A DNA stretch of 64,000 nucleotides, from positions 1,488,001-1,552,000 of the forward strand of contig JAMBOW010000001.1 of assembly GCA_023715865.1 (NCBI GenBank). The letters are read 5' to 3'. Below, piece after piece: positions 44,521-53,601 of this stretch. The notes beneath the pieces were generated by a model. That model saw only the letters and a list, made by a program, of their open reading frames with translations. It was not told where the DNA came from and made no database searches. This DNA comes from Neobacillus mesonae (lineage in GTDB: Bacteria; Bacillota; Bacilli; Paenibacillales; Paenibacillaceae). Every line of letters begins with the position of its first letter. The stretch's first letter is position 1. The translations under genes and the position numbers were made by a program.

Positions 44521-45768
44521 ATGATGAATCATCTTGAATCCCGTCTTACTCTGGAGGAAATCACTCGTTTTTTCAGCGGGTTTAATCCAGAACTACATAG
44601 CAATCCCTATCCTTTCTATCAGCGTATGCTGAGCGAGCATCCGGTTGTTTATTTGGAGGAACGCTGGATGTGGATCGTTTCGAAATATGAATATGTGCAG
44701 TCCATTCTTAAAAGTCCCAACATGATCCGGGAAAGACAGCGACTGATGACGGAGCAGGAGCTTTCAGAATTACCTCCTCCCCGTTATCAGAACATTCAGG
44801 AGCTAGTCAAAGACTGGATGCTGTTTCGAGATCCGCCGGAGCATACCCGGCTGCGCAGCCATGTCGCTTATGCCTTTACACCTAAGACCCTGGAAAGCAG
44901 TAAACCTAAAATCTATTCCATTGCCGAAGCTTTAGCAGATCAAATGGAACAGGAGCCTGGTTCAAACTTCATGCAGACCTTTGCATTTCCGCTTCCTGTA
45001 GTTGTCATTGCTGATATGCTCGGTGTCCCCGAGGAGGATCGCGAGTTTTTTAAGAAGTGGTCCAACACACTTGCAAAGCTTCTAGATGTTTCCTTGATGG
45101 GCGATGACTTCTTTGAGGAGGCTGACCGATGCTCAGCAGAAATCAGAGACTATTTCGGACAGTTCGTCAAAGAACGGAGGAAGTCGCCTCAAGATGATAT
45201 CATCAGTCAACTCATTCATGCTCAGAACGAAGAGCAAAAGCTCAGTGACGAAGAGCTGATCAACAATTGTATTCTGCTGCTCGTAGCCGGACATGAGACC
45301 ACGGTAAATTTGATTGGTAACGGTACAAAGACACTGCTTGAGCACCCAGAATCCTATGAAATGCTTGCTTCCAACCCAGAGCTTACCTCTTCCGCTGTAG
45401 AAGAAATACTTCGGTATGAATCTCCTGTACAGTTCACCAATCGAGTTGCTTCTATAGATGTGGAGATGGGCGGAAAATTAATTCCCACCCAGGCTGAAAT
45501 CCTAGTTAATTTAGGCGCCGCTAATCGGGATGCCGAATACTTCCGCGATCCTGACATTTTTGATATTACTCGCAGCAAAAATAGACATTTGTCATTTGCA
45601 AGCGGCCCTCACTTCTGTCTGGGTGCTCCTCTTGCAAGAATGGAAGCCTCCATCGCCTTCGAAGTGCTCACTCGCCGTTTTCCTCAAATGGAGCTGGGGA
45701 ATGCTGCACCTGTATGGAGGGATAACGTGCTGCTTCGCGGCTTGGACTCCCTATATGTAAGGATCTGA
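44521..45768 (+). CDS. Cytochrome P450
   Basis: 415 residues, a soluble bacterial P450. Helix I has LLVAGHETTVNLIGNG with the oxygen-activating Thr. The ExxR motif is EEILRYESP. The heme loop is FASGPHFCLGAPLARMEA with the ligand Cys near residue 366. RDPPEHTRLRSHVAYAFTP is the usual C-helix signature. No redox partner or biosynthetic genes adjoin, so the substrate is unknown; it resembles CYP107/CYP109-type enzymes of bacilli. GGGAGG precedes two adjacent ATGs. Confidence 0.93.
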   Translation: MMNHLESRLTLEEITRFFSGFNPELHSNPYPFYQRMLSEHPVVYLEERWMWIVSKYEYVQSILKSPNMIRERQRLMTEQELSELPPPRYQNIQELVKDWMLFRDPPEHTRLRSHVAYAFTPKTLESSKPKIYSIAEALADQMEQEPGSNFMQTFAFPLPVVVIADMLGVPEEDREFFKKWSNTLAKLLDVSLMGDDFFEEADRCSAEIRDYFGQFVKERRKSPQDDIISQLIHAQNEEQKLSDEELINNCILLLVAGHETTVNLIGNGTKTLLEHPESYEMLASNPELTSSAVEEILRYESPVQFTNRVASIDVEMGGKLIPTQAEILVNLGAANRDAEYFRDPDIFDITRSKNRHLSFASGPHFCLGAPLARMEASIAFEVLTRRFPQMELGNAAPVWRDNVLLRGLDSLYVRI

Positions 45769-45790
45769 GTCTTGAGGTATATTAATATAA

Positions 45791-45837
45791 AAAGAGTCGG
45801 GATGACGGCAACTGGCCATCATTCCCAACTCTTTTTT
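45791..45837 (+). terminator. Terminator of the P450 operon
   Basis: AAAGAGT with GGGATGA.GGC pairs with GCC.TCATTCCC and ACTCTTT, followed by TTT. Confidence 0.85.
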
Positions 45838-45887
45838 AATTAACCTTCTCAATCATCCCATCTACATTATTTCAGGAGGAGCTTAGC

Positions 45888-46274
45888 ATGAGAAAGCTAA
45901 ACAATACCATTTATTTAGTAGCAGCCGTGGTCGTTTTTTTAATAGGATGCAGTAAGGAAAGCTTGCCAAAGCCTCCTATAGAGTCAGAAATCCTCCAGGA
46001 TGCTGAGCAAGTTGGACAGAATATTTATTTAGGATACCTATCTGATAAAGACAAGCCCTTTACTCTGTCCCCTCTAGTTCTGGAAGACGCCGAAGTGACC
46101 TTACTGGAGAACACCCCCACCATCAACGCCGAGGTTACGGCTTATCTTGGAGATGATGAATGGATCTCTAATCAAGCTCAAACCTTTACAGTCCAATACG
46201 TATTAAATTCAGGAAGCTGGCAGCTTAACGGGCTTCATATAGATGATCCTGTGATCAACGTCATTGCCAGATAA
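45888..46274 (+). CDS. Small putative lipoprotein
   Basis: 128 residues. The N-terminus MRKLNNTIYLVAAVVVFLIG is a lipoprotein signal with lipobox LIGC (Cys about residue 21). The mature domain is beta-rich (FTLSPLVLEDAEVTLLEN, TFTVQYVLNSGSWQLNGLHI) and ends close after this repeat-like strand pattern. No family recognised. AGGAGG site upstream. It converges with the zinc-operon hypothetical gene, only a few bases apart, with no clear terminator between. Confidence 0.7.
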   Translation: MRKLNNTIYLVAAVVVFLIGCSKESLPKPPIESEILQDAEQVGQNIYLGYLSDKDKPFTLSPLVLEDAEVTLLENTPTINAEVTAYLGDDEWISNQAQTFTVQYVLNSGSWQLNGLHIDDPVINVIAR

Positions 46275-46281
46275 ATACACT

Positions 46282-46758
46282 CTAGAATGATAAGGGGCGG
46301 TTATGAAAGAGATTTCCGTATTGTTTTGCAACCTCTGCCAGCAGAAAGCAAAATGAGCGATTATGCCCGATAAAGAAAGAAGATAAATCGTATCGACCTC
46401 TATTCTGTTCATACGTAACCAGCAGCCGGTGACCCATTCTCTCCATCGCATACTGGATAAACCTTTCCGTGTCCGAGCCTTCAAGCAATGTTACGTATGC
46501 ATACAGGGAATGGTCTTCAGGCTCATCCAGCATGCTTACACCTGCACACGAAAACTCCGTCTGAATGAAAATCGACTTTAGCTCAACAAGCGCAGGGTAT
46601 ATTTTGGCATCCACTTCTATACCATCAAAATCATACAAGGCTTTCCCCAAGGATACCGGCTTGGAACGCTCAACCCAAACACCGAGCTCTTTTCTCCGTC
46701 TTCTCCACTGTTCCGGCGTTTGCACACTGATGAGCTGTTCCGATTCCGCATCCAACAT
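46282..46758 (-). CDS. Hypothetical protein, last gene of the putative zinc operon
   Basis: About 158 residues from the ATG at 46758, which has GGAGG eight bases upstream; in-frame starts at 46773 (ATG) and 46830 (TTG) are less well supported. The protein is soluble, with PEQWRRRRKELGVWVERSKP, FIQTEFSCAGVSMLDEPEDH and YVTLLEGSDTERFIQYAM. The Cys-x-Gly after ETEF-like sequence and nearby His could bind metal, but this is speculation. It follows the L33 gene in the same direction within 85 bases, so it may share the Zur-controlled transcript. Family unknown. Confidence 0.6.
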   Translation of the reverse strand: MLDAESEQLISVQTPEQWRRRRKELGVWVERSKPVSLGKALYDFDGIEVDAKIYPALVELKSIFIQTEFSCAGVSMLDEPEDHSLYAYVTLLEGSDTERFIQYAMERMGHRLLVTYEQNRGRYDLSSFFIGHNRSFCFLLAEVAKQYGNLFHNRPLSF

Positions 46759-46839
46759 CCTATGAGCCTCCATCCCGTCCGAATTTGTTATCTTTCTACT
46801 ATAAAACAGCTCTTCTACAAATTCCAGCAACAGCTTTAT

Positions 46840-46989
46840 TTAGCGAGTTTCTCTATGAATCGTATACTTTTTTAGCCTTGGAGAATATTTTTTGAGCTCA
46901 ATCCGTTCTGGGTTCGTTCTCTTATTCTTTGTTGTTGTGTAGTTTCGGTCACCGCTTTCGGTGCAAGCAAGTGTAATCGTTACGCGCAT
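46840..46989 (-). CDS. rpmG: 50S ribosomal protein L33, zinc-ribbon-less paralogue
   Basis: 49 residues, beginning [20 protein letters not shown] and ending [11 protein letters not shown]. It is a clear L33, found by reading the short frame directly. The two CxxC pairs of zinc-binding L33 are lost: only Cys9 remains, with Ser at the second position (CTES) and YSPRL where zinc forms have Cys. This is the C-minus type that bacilli use when zinc is scarce, so that zinc can be recovered from ribosomes. AAGGTGA precedes the ATG. It directly follows the COG0523 GTPase gene (33 bases), consistent with joint Zur control. Confidence 0.93.
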   Translation of the reverse strand: MRVTITLACTESGDRNYTTTKNKRTNPERIELKKYSPRLKKYTIHRETR

Positions 46990-47022
46990 CTGATTCACCT
47001 TCTATCTAAATTTTGTCATGCT

Positions 47023-48216
47023 TTACTGCTGATCTTGCAGCCATGGAAGTGGATTTGAAAAACGTGACCAGTCTTCGAGCATCTCCTCATCCGTCAGCAG
47101 GCACTCGTCTAATTCCGACTCGAGCATCTCCTGATCCATCTCGATTCCGATCATTACGATTTCATTCATGCGGTCTCCAAATTGTTGATCCCACTTCTCC
47201 CTAAGATCGGCTTCTTCAGCGAGCAGTACATCCCGATCCTTCTCCGGAAGCGCCGCCACCCAGTATCCCGCCGGTCCAAACTGGATCGAGGGGCCTGCCT
47301 GGCTGATACTAGCTGCCATATCCTCCCGCACGGCAACCCAGGCCAGTCCTTTCGCCCGAACAACCTCCTCGGGCCAGGAACCCATGAATTCAGCTAGCCG
47401 AACCGGGTGAAATGGTCTTCTGCGGCGGTAGACAAAGGATGCTATTCCGTATTCATCCGTTTCCGGTGTATGAACCTCCTTCTGAAGCTCCTTAATCCAA
47501 CCGGGTGCTAGACTGGCTTTCTCGAAATCAAAACGGCCGGTATTTAAAATTTCCTTCGGATCAATCTGCCCACGAACGGTCCGTATGAGACGCGCTTCCG
47601 GCTGCAGCTTCCGCAGCACACTTTCCATTCTTATCAGCTCTTCTTCTTCAACAAGATCACATTTATTCAAGATGAGTACATCGCACATCTCAATTTGGTC
47701 AATAAGCAGATCAACAACATCCCTTGTATCTTCTTCTCCAGTGCCTTGATTTCGATCCAGCAGGCTTTCGCCTGATGAAAAGTCATGCCAGAAACGATTA
47801 GCATCAACGACGGTAACCATACAATCCAAACGAGCCAAGCGAGTTAGATCAATGCCGGAGGTTTCATCCGCGTAAGTAAACGTCTGTGCGACAGGCATCG
47901 GCTCCGAAATTCCAGTCGATTCGATTAATATGTAATCAAAACGCTCCTCCTCAGACAGCCGTTTAATCTCAACCATCAGATCCTCACGCAAGGTGCAGCA
48001 AATACATCCGTTAGACAATTCGACCAGCTGCTCTTCGGTGCGGGAAAGATTGCCTTCCCCTTTGACGAGCGCAGCGTCTATATTGATTTCGCTCATATCA
48101 TTGACGATGACCGCCACCTTCATGCCCTCGCGATTGTTCAGCACATAATTCAGTACGGTCGTTTTGCCAGAACCCAAATAACCGCTTAATACAGTAACAG
48201 GTATTCGATCCTTCAA
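47023..48216 (-). CDS. yciC: COG0523 (YciC/ZigA-type) zinc metallochaperone GTPase
   Basis: About 397 residues of the G3E/COG0523 GTPase family. Visible are Walker A SGYLGSGKTTVLNYVL, the metal-binding GCICCTLREDL (CxCC), the Walker B region ILIESTGISEP, the NKCD base-specificity motif, and the C-terminal CobW domain (GIASFVYRRRRPFHPVRL). Such proteins deliver zinc to essential enzymes under zinc starvation. The likely start is a TTG at 48216, which follows GGAGG; the frame is open to 48267, but that would overlap the Zur box. Context with C-minus L33 strongly supports a zinc role over cobalt or nickel. Confidence 0.92.
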   Translation of the reverse strand: MKDRIPVTVLSGYLGSGKTTVLNYVLNNREGMKVAVIVNDMSEINIDAALVKGEGNLSRTEEQLVELSNGCICCTLREDLMVEIKRLSEEERFDYILIESTGISEPMPVAQTFTYADETSGIDLTRLARLDCMVTVVDANRFWHDFSSGESLLDRNQGTGEEDTRDVVDLLIDQIEMCDVLILNKCDLVEEEELIRMESVLRKLQPEARLIRTVRGQIDPKEILNTGRFDFEKASLAPGWIKELQKEVHTPETDEYGIASFVYRRRRPFHPVRLAEFMGSWPEEVVRAKGLAWVAVREDMAASISQAGPSIQFGPAGYWVAALPEKDRDVLLAEEADLREKWDQQFGDRMNEIVMIGIEMDQEMLESELDECLLTDEEMLEDWSRFSNPLPWLQDQQ

Positions 48217-48245
48217 GATATAAAACTCCTCCTTCAATTTCTTAA

Positions 48246-48260
48246 TAGTAATTATTACGA
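48246..48260. promoter_or_regulatory. Zur box
   Basis: TAGTAATTATTACGA differs by one base from the 7-1-7 Bacillus Zur consensus TCGTAATNATTACGA. It lies 30 bases upstream of the COG0523 start. The leftward promoter would be repressed when zinc is plentiful. Confidence 0.85.
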
Positions 48261-48320
48261 TTAACAAATTGGAATATACTCTTCTTTAGCATTCTTGTCA
48301 ACTCTAATTTGCTGGCTCAT

Positions 48321-48348
48321 TTGATCGAACCCTCAAATTTGGTACAAT
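48321..48348 (+). promoter_or_regulatory. Sigma-A-type promoter of bceR
   Basis: TTGATC (48321-48326) and TACAAT (48343-48348) with 16 bases between, about 30 bases before the bceR start, which follows GAAGGAG. Confidence 0.6.
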
Positions 48349-48378
48349 CATTAACATAATCCATGAAGGAGAATTGAT

Positions 48379-49086
48379 ATGTTTAAAATATTTATCGTCG
48401 AGGACGACAGGTCCCTCGTATCTCTGCTCGAGGATCATCTGCATAAATTCGGATTCGATACCTTTGCCGTGCAAAAGTTCGATTCCGTACATCGCGAGTT
48501 TGAAGCTTACCAGCCTCATCTCGTTCTGCTTGACGTTAACCTTCCGAACTACGATGGTTATTACTGGTGCAGGCAAATCCGCAGCATCTCGACTTGTCCC
48601 ATCGTGTTCATATCTGCCAGGGAAAGCAAGATGGATCAGGTTATGGCACTGGAAAACGGAGCCGATGACTACCTGACTAAGCCCTTCGATTATGATATTG
48701 TCATTGCCAAGCTGAATAGTCATTTGAGAAGAGCTTTCGGCTCCTATGCCGCGCCAGCAAGTGACCGGACGGTTACGTTTGCGGGTCTTACACTGGATAT
48801 GGAAAGACTCGCTTTGTTTTATAAAGACGAAAAGCTTGAACTTAGCCACACAGAAGCTAAAATGATGGACGAATTTATGAAAAAACCGGGACAGGTCGTC
48901 AGCCGGGATCGACTTCTTGAAAAAATATGGGACGAGCAATCCTTTGTGGATGACAACACACTTAACGTATACATTACCCGAGTTCGGAAAAAGCTTGCCG
49001 GTCTTGGGCTTCCCGGGGTGCTTGAAACGATACGCGGAATCGGTTACCGTCTTCATCCAGAGCTTTCCGGAGAGCATCCGTCATGA
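48379..49086 (+). CDS. bceR: BceR-type response regulator
   Basis: 235 residues. The receiver domain (1-120) has the acidic pocket IVEDDRS, phospho-acceptor Asp in LVLLDVNLPNYDG, and FISARES plus TKPFDYD. The C-terminal OmpR-type winged helix has ELSHTEAKMMDEF, VVSRDRLLEKIW and DNTLNVYITRVRKKL, the variant with RVRKKL typical for BceR. It should activate the bceAB promoter when phosphorylated by BceS. It overlaps bceS by four bases (ATGA). Confidence 0.93.
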   Translation: MFKIFIVEDDRSLVSLLEDHLHKFGFDTFAVQKFDSVHREFEAYQPHLVLLDVNLPNYDGYYWCRQIRSISTCPIVFISARESKMDQVMALENGADDYLTKPFDYDIVIAKLNSHLRRAFGSYAAPASDRTVTFAGLTLDMERLALFYKDEKLELSHTEAKMMDEFMKKPGQVVSRDRLLEKIWDEQSFVDDNTLNVYITRVRKKLAGLGLPGVLETIRGIGYRLHPELSGEHPS

Positions 49087-50069
49087 ATAAAGGATTTCTG
49101 CTATTTTTAAGAGAGCAGACTCCGCTGCTGTTCATTTATATTATTCAGCTGGCAGTTATCACTTTTGTGTACTGGCTTGGGGGCTTTAAAAATGTATCCA
49201 TCTGCCTCTATGCAGCCCTACTCAGCGGAGCTTTGTTCATAGGTTATATGGGATACCGATACATAACACATCGAAGATTTTATGAGCGCCTGGCAGGACC
49301 GGTAGCTTCCATTGAAGAGATGATTCATACGACGGAACATGCTCCTCTTCCTGAAAGCTTGCAGCAGCTGACTCTAAGCCATAATCGGGTATACCAGACT
49401 GAGCTTCTCCGGATCAAAGAACAGCTGGATCAGCACATCCACTTCATCAACCAATGGGTGCACCAGATGAAAACTCCGTTATCCGTTCTGCATCTGATGA
49501 ATCAAGAGCAGGATGATGAGCAGTCTGCTTCCATGAAGGATGAACTCGACAGAATGCGAAAAGGTTTGGATATGGTTCTCTATGCAGCAAGGCTGGATTC
49601 CTTTGAGCATGATTTGTATATCGAAAGCATTTCACTGAGCACAATCGTCCGGTCGGTTACTTCTGAGCAAAAACGTTTATTTATTCGAAATCATGTGTTT
49701 CCTTTCGTCGACATCGATCCCGAGCTTATCGTCGTGTCGGATGAGAAATGGCTGAGATTTATCATAACCCAGCTGCTGACCAATGCAGTTAAATACTCCA
49801 AAGGAAGCAGCAGTAAGATTCATTTTAGAGGCTTTAAACAAGAAGATCGGTTCATCCTATCAGTCGAAGACGAGGGTATTGGTATTCCTAAAGAAGATAT
49901 TACCCGGGTATTTGATCCTTTCTTTACGGGAGAAAACGGAAGAACGGTTCAGGAATCAACTGGCATGGGACTCTATCTTGTCAAAGAGGTTGCCGATAGA
50001 TTAGGTCATGAGGTAAAGCTGGAATCGGAGCAGCATAAAGGAACCATTGTTCAGTTGATTTTTAAATAA
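49083..50069 (+). CDS. bceS: BceS-type intramembrane-sensing histidine kinase
   Basis: 328 residues. Two N-terminal membrane helices are separated by a very short outside loop (LLFIYIIQLAVITFVYWLGG and YAALLSGALFIGYMGY), so there is no extracellular sensor. The H-box is INQWVHQMKTPLSVLHLM, the N-box LLTNAVKYSKG, and the G-boxes DEGIGIPKEDI and STGMGLYLVKEVADRLG. Kinases of this form sense peptide antibiotics through the BceAB transporter itself. Start overlaps bceR. Confidence 0.93.
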   Translation: MNKGFLLFLREQTPLLFIYIIQLAVITFVYWLGGFKNVSICLYAALLSGALFIGYMGYRYITHRRFYERLAGPVASIEEMIHTTEHAPLPESLQQLTLSHNRVYQTELLRIKEQLDQHIHFINQWVHQMKTPLSVLHLMNQEQDDEQSASMKDELDRMRKGLDMVLYAARLDSFEHDLYIESISLSTIVRSVTSEQKRLFIRNHVFPFVDIDPELIVVSDEKWLRFIITQLLTNAVKYSKGSSSKIHFRGFKQEDRFILSVEDEGIGIPKEDITRVFDPFFTGENGRTVQESTGMGLYLVKEVADRLGHEVKLESEQHKGTIVQLIFK

Positions 50070-50094
50070 GGAGTGAGCTTTTATTCTATCTGTC

Positions 50095-50126
50095 TTACAA
50101 TTCTGTAAGTTAACTGTAAGTTACAC
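50095..50126. promoter_or_regulatory. BceR-type binding site and bceA promoter region
   Basis: TTACA-ATTC-TGTAA (50095-50108) is a perfect inverted repeat of the T-N-ACA-N4-TGT-N-A form reported for BceR-like regulators. A second half-site, TGTAAGTTACA, follows. A TATAAT -10 lies at 50154-50159. So bceAB probably has its own inducible promoter. Confidence 0.65.
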
Positions 50127-50191
50127 GACTGGTAATCGACAAGACCGGTTCATTATAATGAAAACAATGAAAGAGAGAATGGGAGGTGAAT

Positions 50192-50947
50192 ATGCACGTG
50201 CCGCTGTTGGAAGTAAAGAACGTGTCCAAAATTTATGACGGCTACTCACAGGATAAGGCACTGGACAATGTTCGATTTCAAGTAAGGGATGGAGAATTTG
50301 TCGGTATTATGGGGCCGTCAGGAAGCGGTAAAACTACGCTGCTGAATGCAATAGCCACTATTGACCCTCCCTCTTCCGGTGAAATTCGGATCAGCGGTCA
50401 CAATGCGTATCAAATGACGGCCGAGGAAATGGCTCTGTTCCGGAGACGCAGACTCGGTTTCGTATTCCAGGATTTTAACCTCTTAGACTCACTTACGGTT
50501 GAAGAAAATATATTACTTCCGCTTACACTCGATGGAGTCCCTCAAGCTGAAATGAATACACGAGTGGATCACATCATTTCAAGTCTAGGCATTGAATCTA
50601 TAAGAGGACGAATGGTACACGAAATATCGGGAGGTCAGAAGCAGAAGACGGCGATTGGAAGGGCTCTTATTCATAAACCCGCGGTCGTGCTGGCAGATGA
50701 GCCCACCGGGAACCTGGATTCCAAATCAACGAAAGACGTCATGAATTTACTGCAAAGACTGCATGAACAGGAGCATTCAACCCTGCTGATGGTGACGCAC
50801 GATGCCTATGCCGCCAGCTATTGTGAACGGGTTATTTTTATTAAGGACGGCAAGCTGTATAACGAAATCTACCGAGGAGACAACCGTCAGGCCTTCTTTC
50901 AGAAGATCATTGATATGCTGGCTCTGCTCGGCGGAGACCGCCCATGA
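50192..50947 (+). CDS. bceA: BceA-type ABC transporter ATP-binding protein
   Basis: 252 residues. Walker A GPSGSGKTTLLNA, Q-loop VFQDFNLLDSLTVEENI, signature SGGQKQKTAIGRALIHKP, Walker B VLADEPTGNLDSK. The sequence IYDGYSQDKALDN and the long C-terminus (YRGDNRQAFFQKIIDML) are typical of BceA rather than LolD. The ATG at 50192 has GGGAGG five bases before; an in-frame GTG at 50186 overlaps that site. The stop overlaps bceB by four bases. Confidence 0.93.
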   Translation: MHVPLLEVKNVSKIYDGYSQDKALDNVRFQVRDGEFVGIMGPSGSGKTTLLNAIATIDPPSSGEIRISGHNAYQMTAEEMALFRRRRLGFVFQDFNLLDSLTVEENILLPLTLDGVPQAEMNTRVDHIISSLGIESIRGRMVHEISGGQKQKTAIGRALIHKPAVVLADEPTGNLDSKSTKDVMNLLQRLHEQEHSTLLMVTHDAYAASYCERVIFIKDGKLYNEIYRGDNRQAFFQKIIDMLALLGGDRP

Positions 50948-52890
50948 CACTCAGACAGCTGGCTGTAAAAAACGTCTTTCGGAACATCAGAACTTATGCA
51001 GCCTATTTTTTGTGCAGTACATTTTCAGTTATGATCTTTTTTGTAAATGCACTGCTTATTTTTCACCCTGATATTCAAACTGGACTGAGCTCTCACACAG
51101 CCGTGCAGGCCTTTGTTGTGGCCGAAGGCATGGTATTCGTATTTGCCTTTCTGTTTGTGCTATACTCAGTCAGTTCTTTTCTTACGTCCAGGAAAAAGGA
51201 ATTCGGGGTGTTCATGCTGCATGGAATGACACTCGCTCAGCTTGGCAAAATGATTTTTATGGAAAATATGATCATAGGTTTGCTTGCTACCACCACGGGG
51301 ATTGGCGCGGGGACATTGTTCGCCAAGCTGTTCTTTATGGCAAGCGCGAAGGCACTGGATATTGCTTCACTTCCGTTCTATCTGTCACCGTCTTCCCTGC
51401 TGCTTACCATCGGTGCGTTTGTGCTGCTATTTTTGCTTATATCGGCATACACATCTAGAATGGTAAGGACAAGCAAGCTTATTGACCTGTTCCGGACGAA
51501 CGTGTCAAAAGGAGAATACACTCCTTATGCTTCACCTGTGCTTTCACTGCTGTCTGTCGTGTTATTGCTCGCCGGATACATGCTGTCCGTCACAGCCGAC
51601 ACCTATACGATCTATTACAGAGTCATTCCGGTCGTATTGATTACAACTTTGGGTACCTATTTGTTATATTCTCATCTCGGGATATACATCATCGGGTGGA
51701 TCCGAAGTAAGCGCGGCCGAAAAATGAAAGGAAGGCATCTGCTGGCGCTGTCCAGCCTTTCCCATCGGTTAAAGGAGCATTCCCGCATGTTTTTTGCGGT
51801 TACGATGGTTTCGACCATCTCGTTTTGCTCACTTGGTGTCTTCGCTTCAATTAATGTTGTATCCGGTTTGTTTGAAGAGGACTATCCTTCAGCCATAGGT
51901 TACGTTTCTAAGGCGGGCAATTCTCATGGTGAAGAACATCTGAATGCCATCAGATCCGAGTTGTCTGAGCACAAACTGACTTATACCGAGGATCAAATTA
52001 AAATAAAATACACAGACGTTCAACCCGTATCGGATCAAGACAAGATTAACACGAATGAACTGCCTGTCATTTCATTTTCCGACTACAAGCAGGCTGTTGA
52101 ACAAGCTGGGTTTACCCTTTCCGAACAGGCTCCTGGGTTAAATGAAGGCATGATTATGATCAGCTCTCAAAATGATCGAAGCAAAACCAGGCATACACGC
52201 ATGCGTGAATACATCCTTTCAGAACCTCAAGTTACGATCAAAGAAAAAGGATTTACAGAGCATGTCATTATACCGGATAATCTGCTGGATGATTTTGATG
52301 ACAGCTTTGAAGCTATTATTATCCAGGATGATCTCTATCGTCAGATTGAGAAGCCAGCAAGGATCGATATGTATACAGGTTTTTATGTCAAAGATTTTAC
52401 GCAAACTGCCTTTATTGCGAGCGATTTGGCCGATGATGGACGTACCCGGTATGATGCTCACAAATCCTACTCAATCTCTGTCAGCGGTACACTTTATATC
52501 CTGAGAGAAAGCATGTACCGGATTCTGCTGTTCATCGCCATGCTCCTCGCAGCCGTGTTCTTTATTGCCGCAGGAAGCTTTCTCTATTTCAGACTGTATG
52601 CGGATTTGGATCGTGACCGGAAGCAATACTCAACGCTGATGAAGCTTGGTCTAACAGATAAAGAGCTGCGGAAAATGGTCACGGGACAGCTGGCAGCCAT
52701 GTTCTTTGTGCCGACCTTGCTCGCCGTCATCCACAGTATTTTTGCATTTATTGCATTACAAAGCTTGTTCTACTTGTCCATAGCAACTAAAATGGGAGTT
52801 GTGCTTTTGAGCTTTATGCTTGCACAAGTGCTATACTTTTTCTTTATCCGGTTTCATTATTTAAGAAACTTAAAGAAAACGCTCCTGTAA
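50944..52890 (+). CDS. bceB: BceB-type ABC transporter permease
   Basis: 648 residues with the ten-helix BceB layout: FtsX-like segments in both halves and a large extracellular loop of about 200 residues between helices 7 and 8 (about residues 310-525, from ASINVVSGLFEEDYPSAIGY on). That loop gives antibiotic specificity and talks to BceS. The N-terminus LRQLAVKNVFRNIRTYAAYF and the loop-following LYILRESMYRILLFIAMLLA are standard. With BceA it frees lipid II-cycle intermediates from antibiotics such as bacitracin. The actual drug cannot be predicted. Confidence 0.93.
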   Translation: MTLRQLAVKNVFRNIRTYAAYFLCSTFSVMIFFVNALLIFHPDIQTGLSSHTAVQAFVVAEGMVFVFAFLFVLYSVSSFLTSRKKEFGVFMLHGMTLAQLGKMIFMENMIIGLLATTTGIGAGTLFAKLFFMASAKALDIASLPFYLSPSSLLLTIGAFVLLFLLISAYTSRMVRTSKLIDLFRTNVSKGEYTPYASPVLSLLSVVLLLAGYMLSVTADTYTIYYRVIPVVLITTLGTYLLYSHLGIYIIGWIRSKRGRKMKGRHLLALSSLSHRLKEHSRMFFAVTMVSTISFCSLGVFASINVVSGLFEEDYPSAIGYVSKAGNSHGEEHLNAIRSELSEHKLTYTEDQIKIKYTDVQPVSDQDKINTNELPVISFSDYKQAVEQAGFTLSEQAPGLNEGMIMISSQNDRSKTRHTRMREYILSEPQVTIKEKGFTEHVIIPDNLLDDFDDSFEAIIIQDDLYRQIEKPARIDMYTGFYVKDFTQTAFIASDLADDGRTRYDAHKSYSISVSGTLYILRESMYRILLFIAMLLAAVFFIAAGSFLYFRLYADLDRDRKQYSTLMKLGLTDKELRKMVTGQLAAMFFVPTLLAVIHSIFAFIALQSLFYLSIATKMGVVLLSFMLAQVLYFFFIRFHYLRNLKKTLL

Positions 52891-52940
52891 TAATCGACAG
52901 CTCATTATCGAAAATTCATAGGATTCATAGGAGGTATATC

Positions 52941-53558
52941 TTGCAAAACTGGATTACTGATTTTATGGAGCAATTTGGCTATGTTGGTATTGCTCTCATC
53001 ATCGCGCTTGAAAACGTCTTTCCACCAATACCATCGGAGATCGTTCTTCCCTTCGGCGGATTTATGACCACCTATTCGTCCCTTACCGTCTTTTGGGTCA
53101 TCGTGGCTGCAACGGTCGGTTCTGTCATAGGTGCCATCATTCTTTATGGCATTGGGCTGCTGATAGACGTAGAGCGGCTGGAGAAGATCATTGATCGCTG
53201 GGGACATATTCTTCGCGTCAAAAAAGAGGATATTCGCAAAGCCGATGCTTGGTTTGACAAATACGGCTACTGGACGGTGCTGTTCTGTCGGATGATTCCG
53301 TTAATCCGCAGTCTGATCTCGATTCCAGCGGGTATGTCGAACATGAAATTTGGACTATTTTTATTGTTTACGACAATTGGTACAGTCATCTGGAATACGA
53401 TTCTCGTCGTTATCGGTGCCACACTTGGCGAGAACTGGCATGCCATTACAGAGTTCATGGATGTCTATTCCAACATAGCTTACGCGATTATCGCTGTTGC
53501 CGGAATTGCTTTTCTTATCTGGTTCTTCCGCCGCAACAAAAAAAGAAGCGCCAAATAG
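52941..53558 (+). CDS. DedA-family membrane protein (UptA/PetA-like)
   Basis: 205 residues, TTG start behind AGGAGG. The family signature is complete: NVFPPIPSEIVLPFGGFM with conserved Glu, GAIILYGIGLLID, FDKYGYWTVLFCRMIPLIRSLISIPAGMSNM with conserved arginines, and several membrane helices. DedA proteins of this kind include flippases that return undecaprenyl phosphate to the inner face of the membrane, a known resistance function. Placement between bceB (51 bases) and uppP (43 bases) strongly suggests a lipid-carrier role. Confidence 0.9.
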   Translation: MQNWITDFMEQFGYVGIALIIALENVFPPIPSEIVLPFGGFMTTYSSLTVFWVIVAATVGSVIGAIILYGIGLLIDVERLEKIIDRWGHILRVKKEDIRKADAWFDKYGYWTVLFCRMIPLIRSLISIPAGMSNMKFGLFLLFTTIGTVIWNTILVVIGATLGENWHAITEFMDVYSNIAYAIIAVAGIAFLIWFFRRNKKRSAK

Positions 53559-53601
53559 ACCCCGCATTGTAGAAGGATGTTAAAGGAGAAGTGACTATTC
53601 A

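Noticed and set aside
48217..48267. Longer N-terminus of the COG0523 protein starting at 48267
   Set aside because: That start would lie within or upstream of the Zur box and has no ribosome site, whereas GGAGG precedes TTG 48216.
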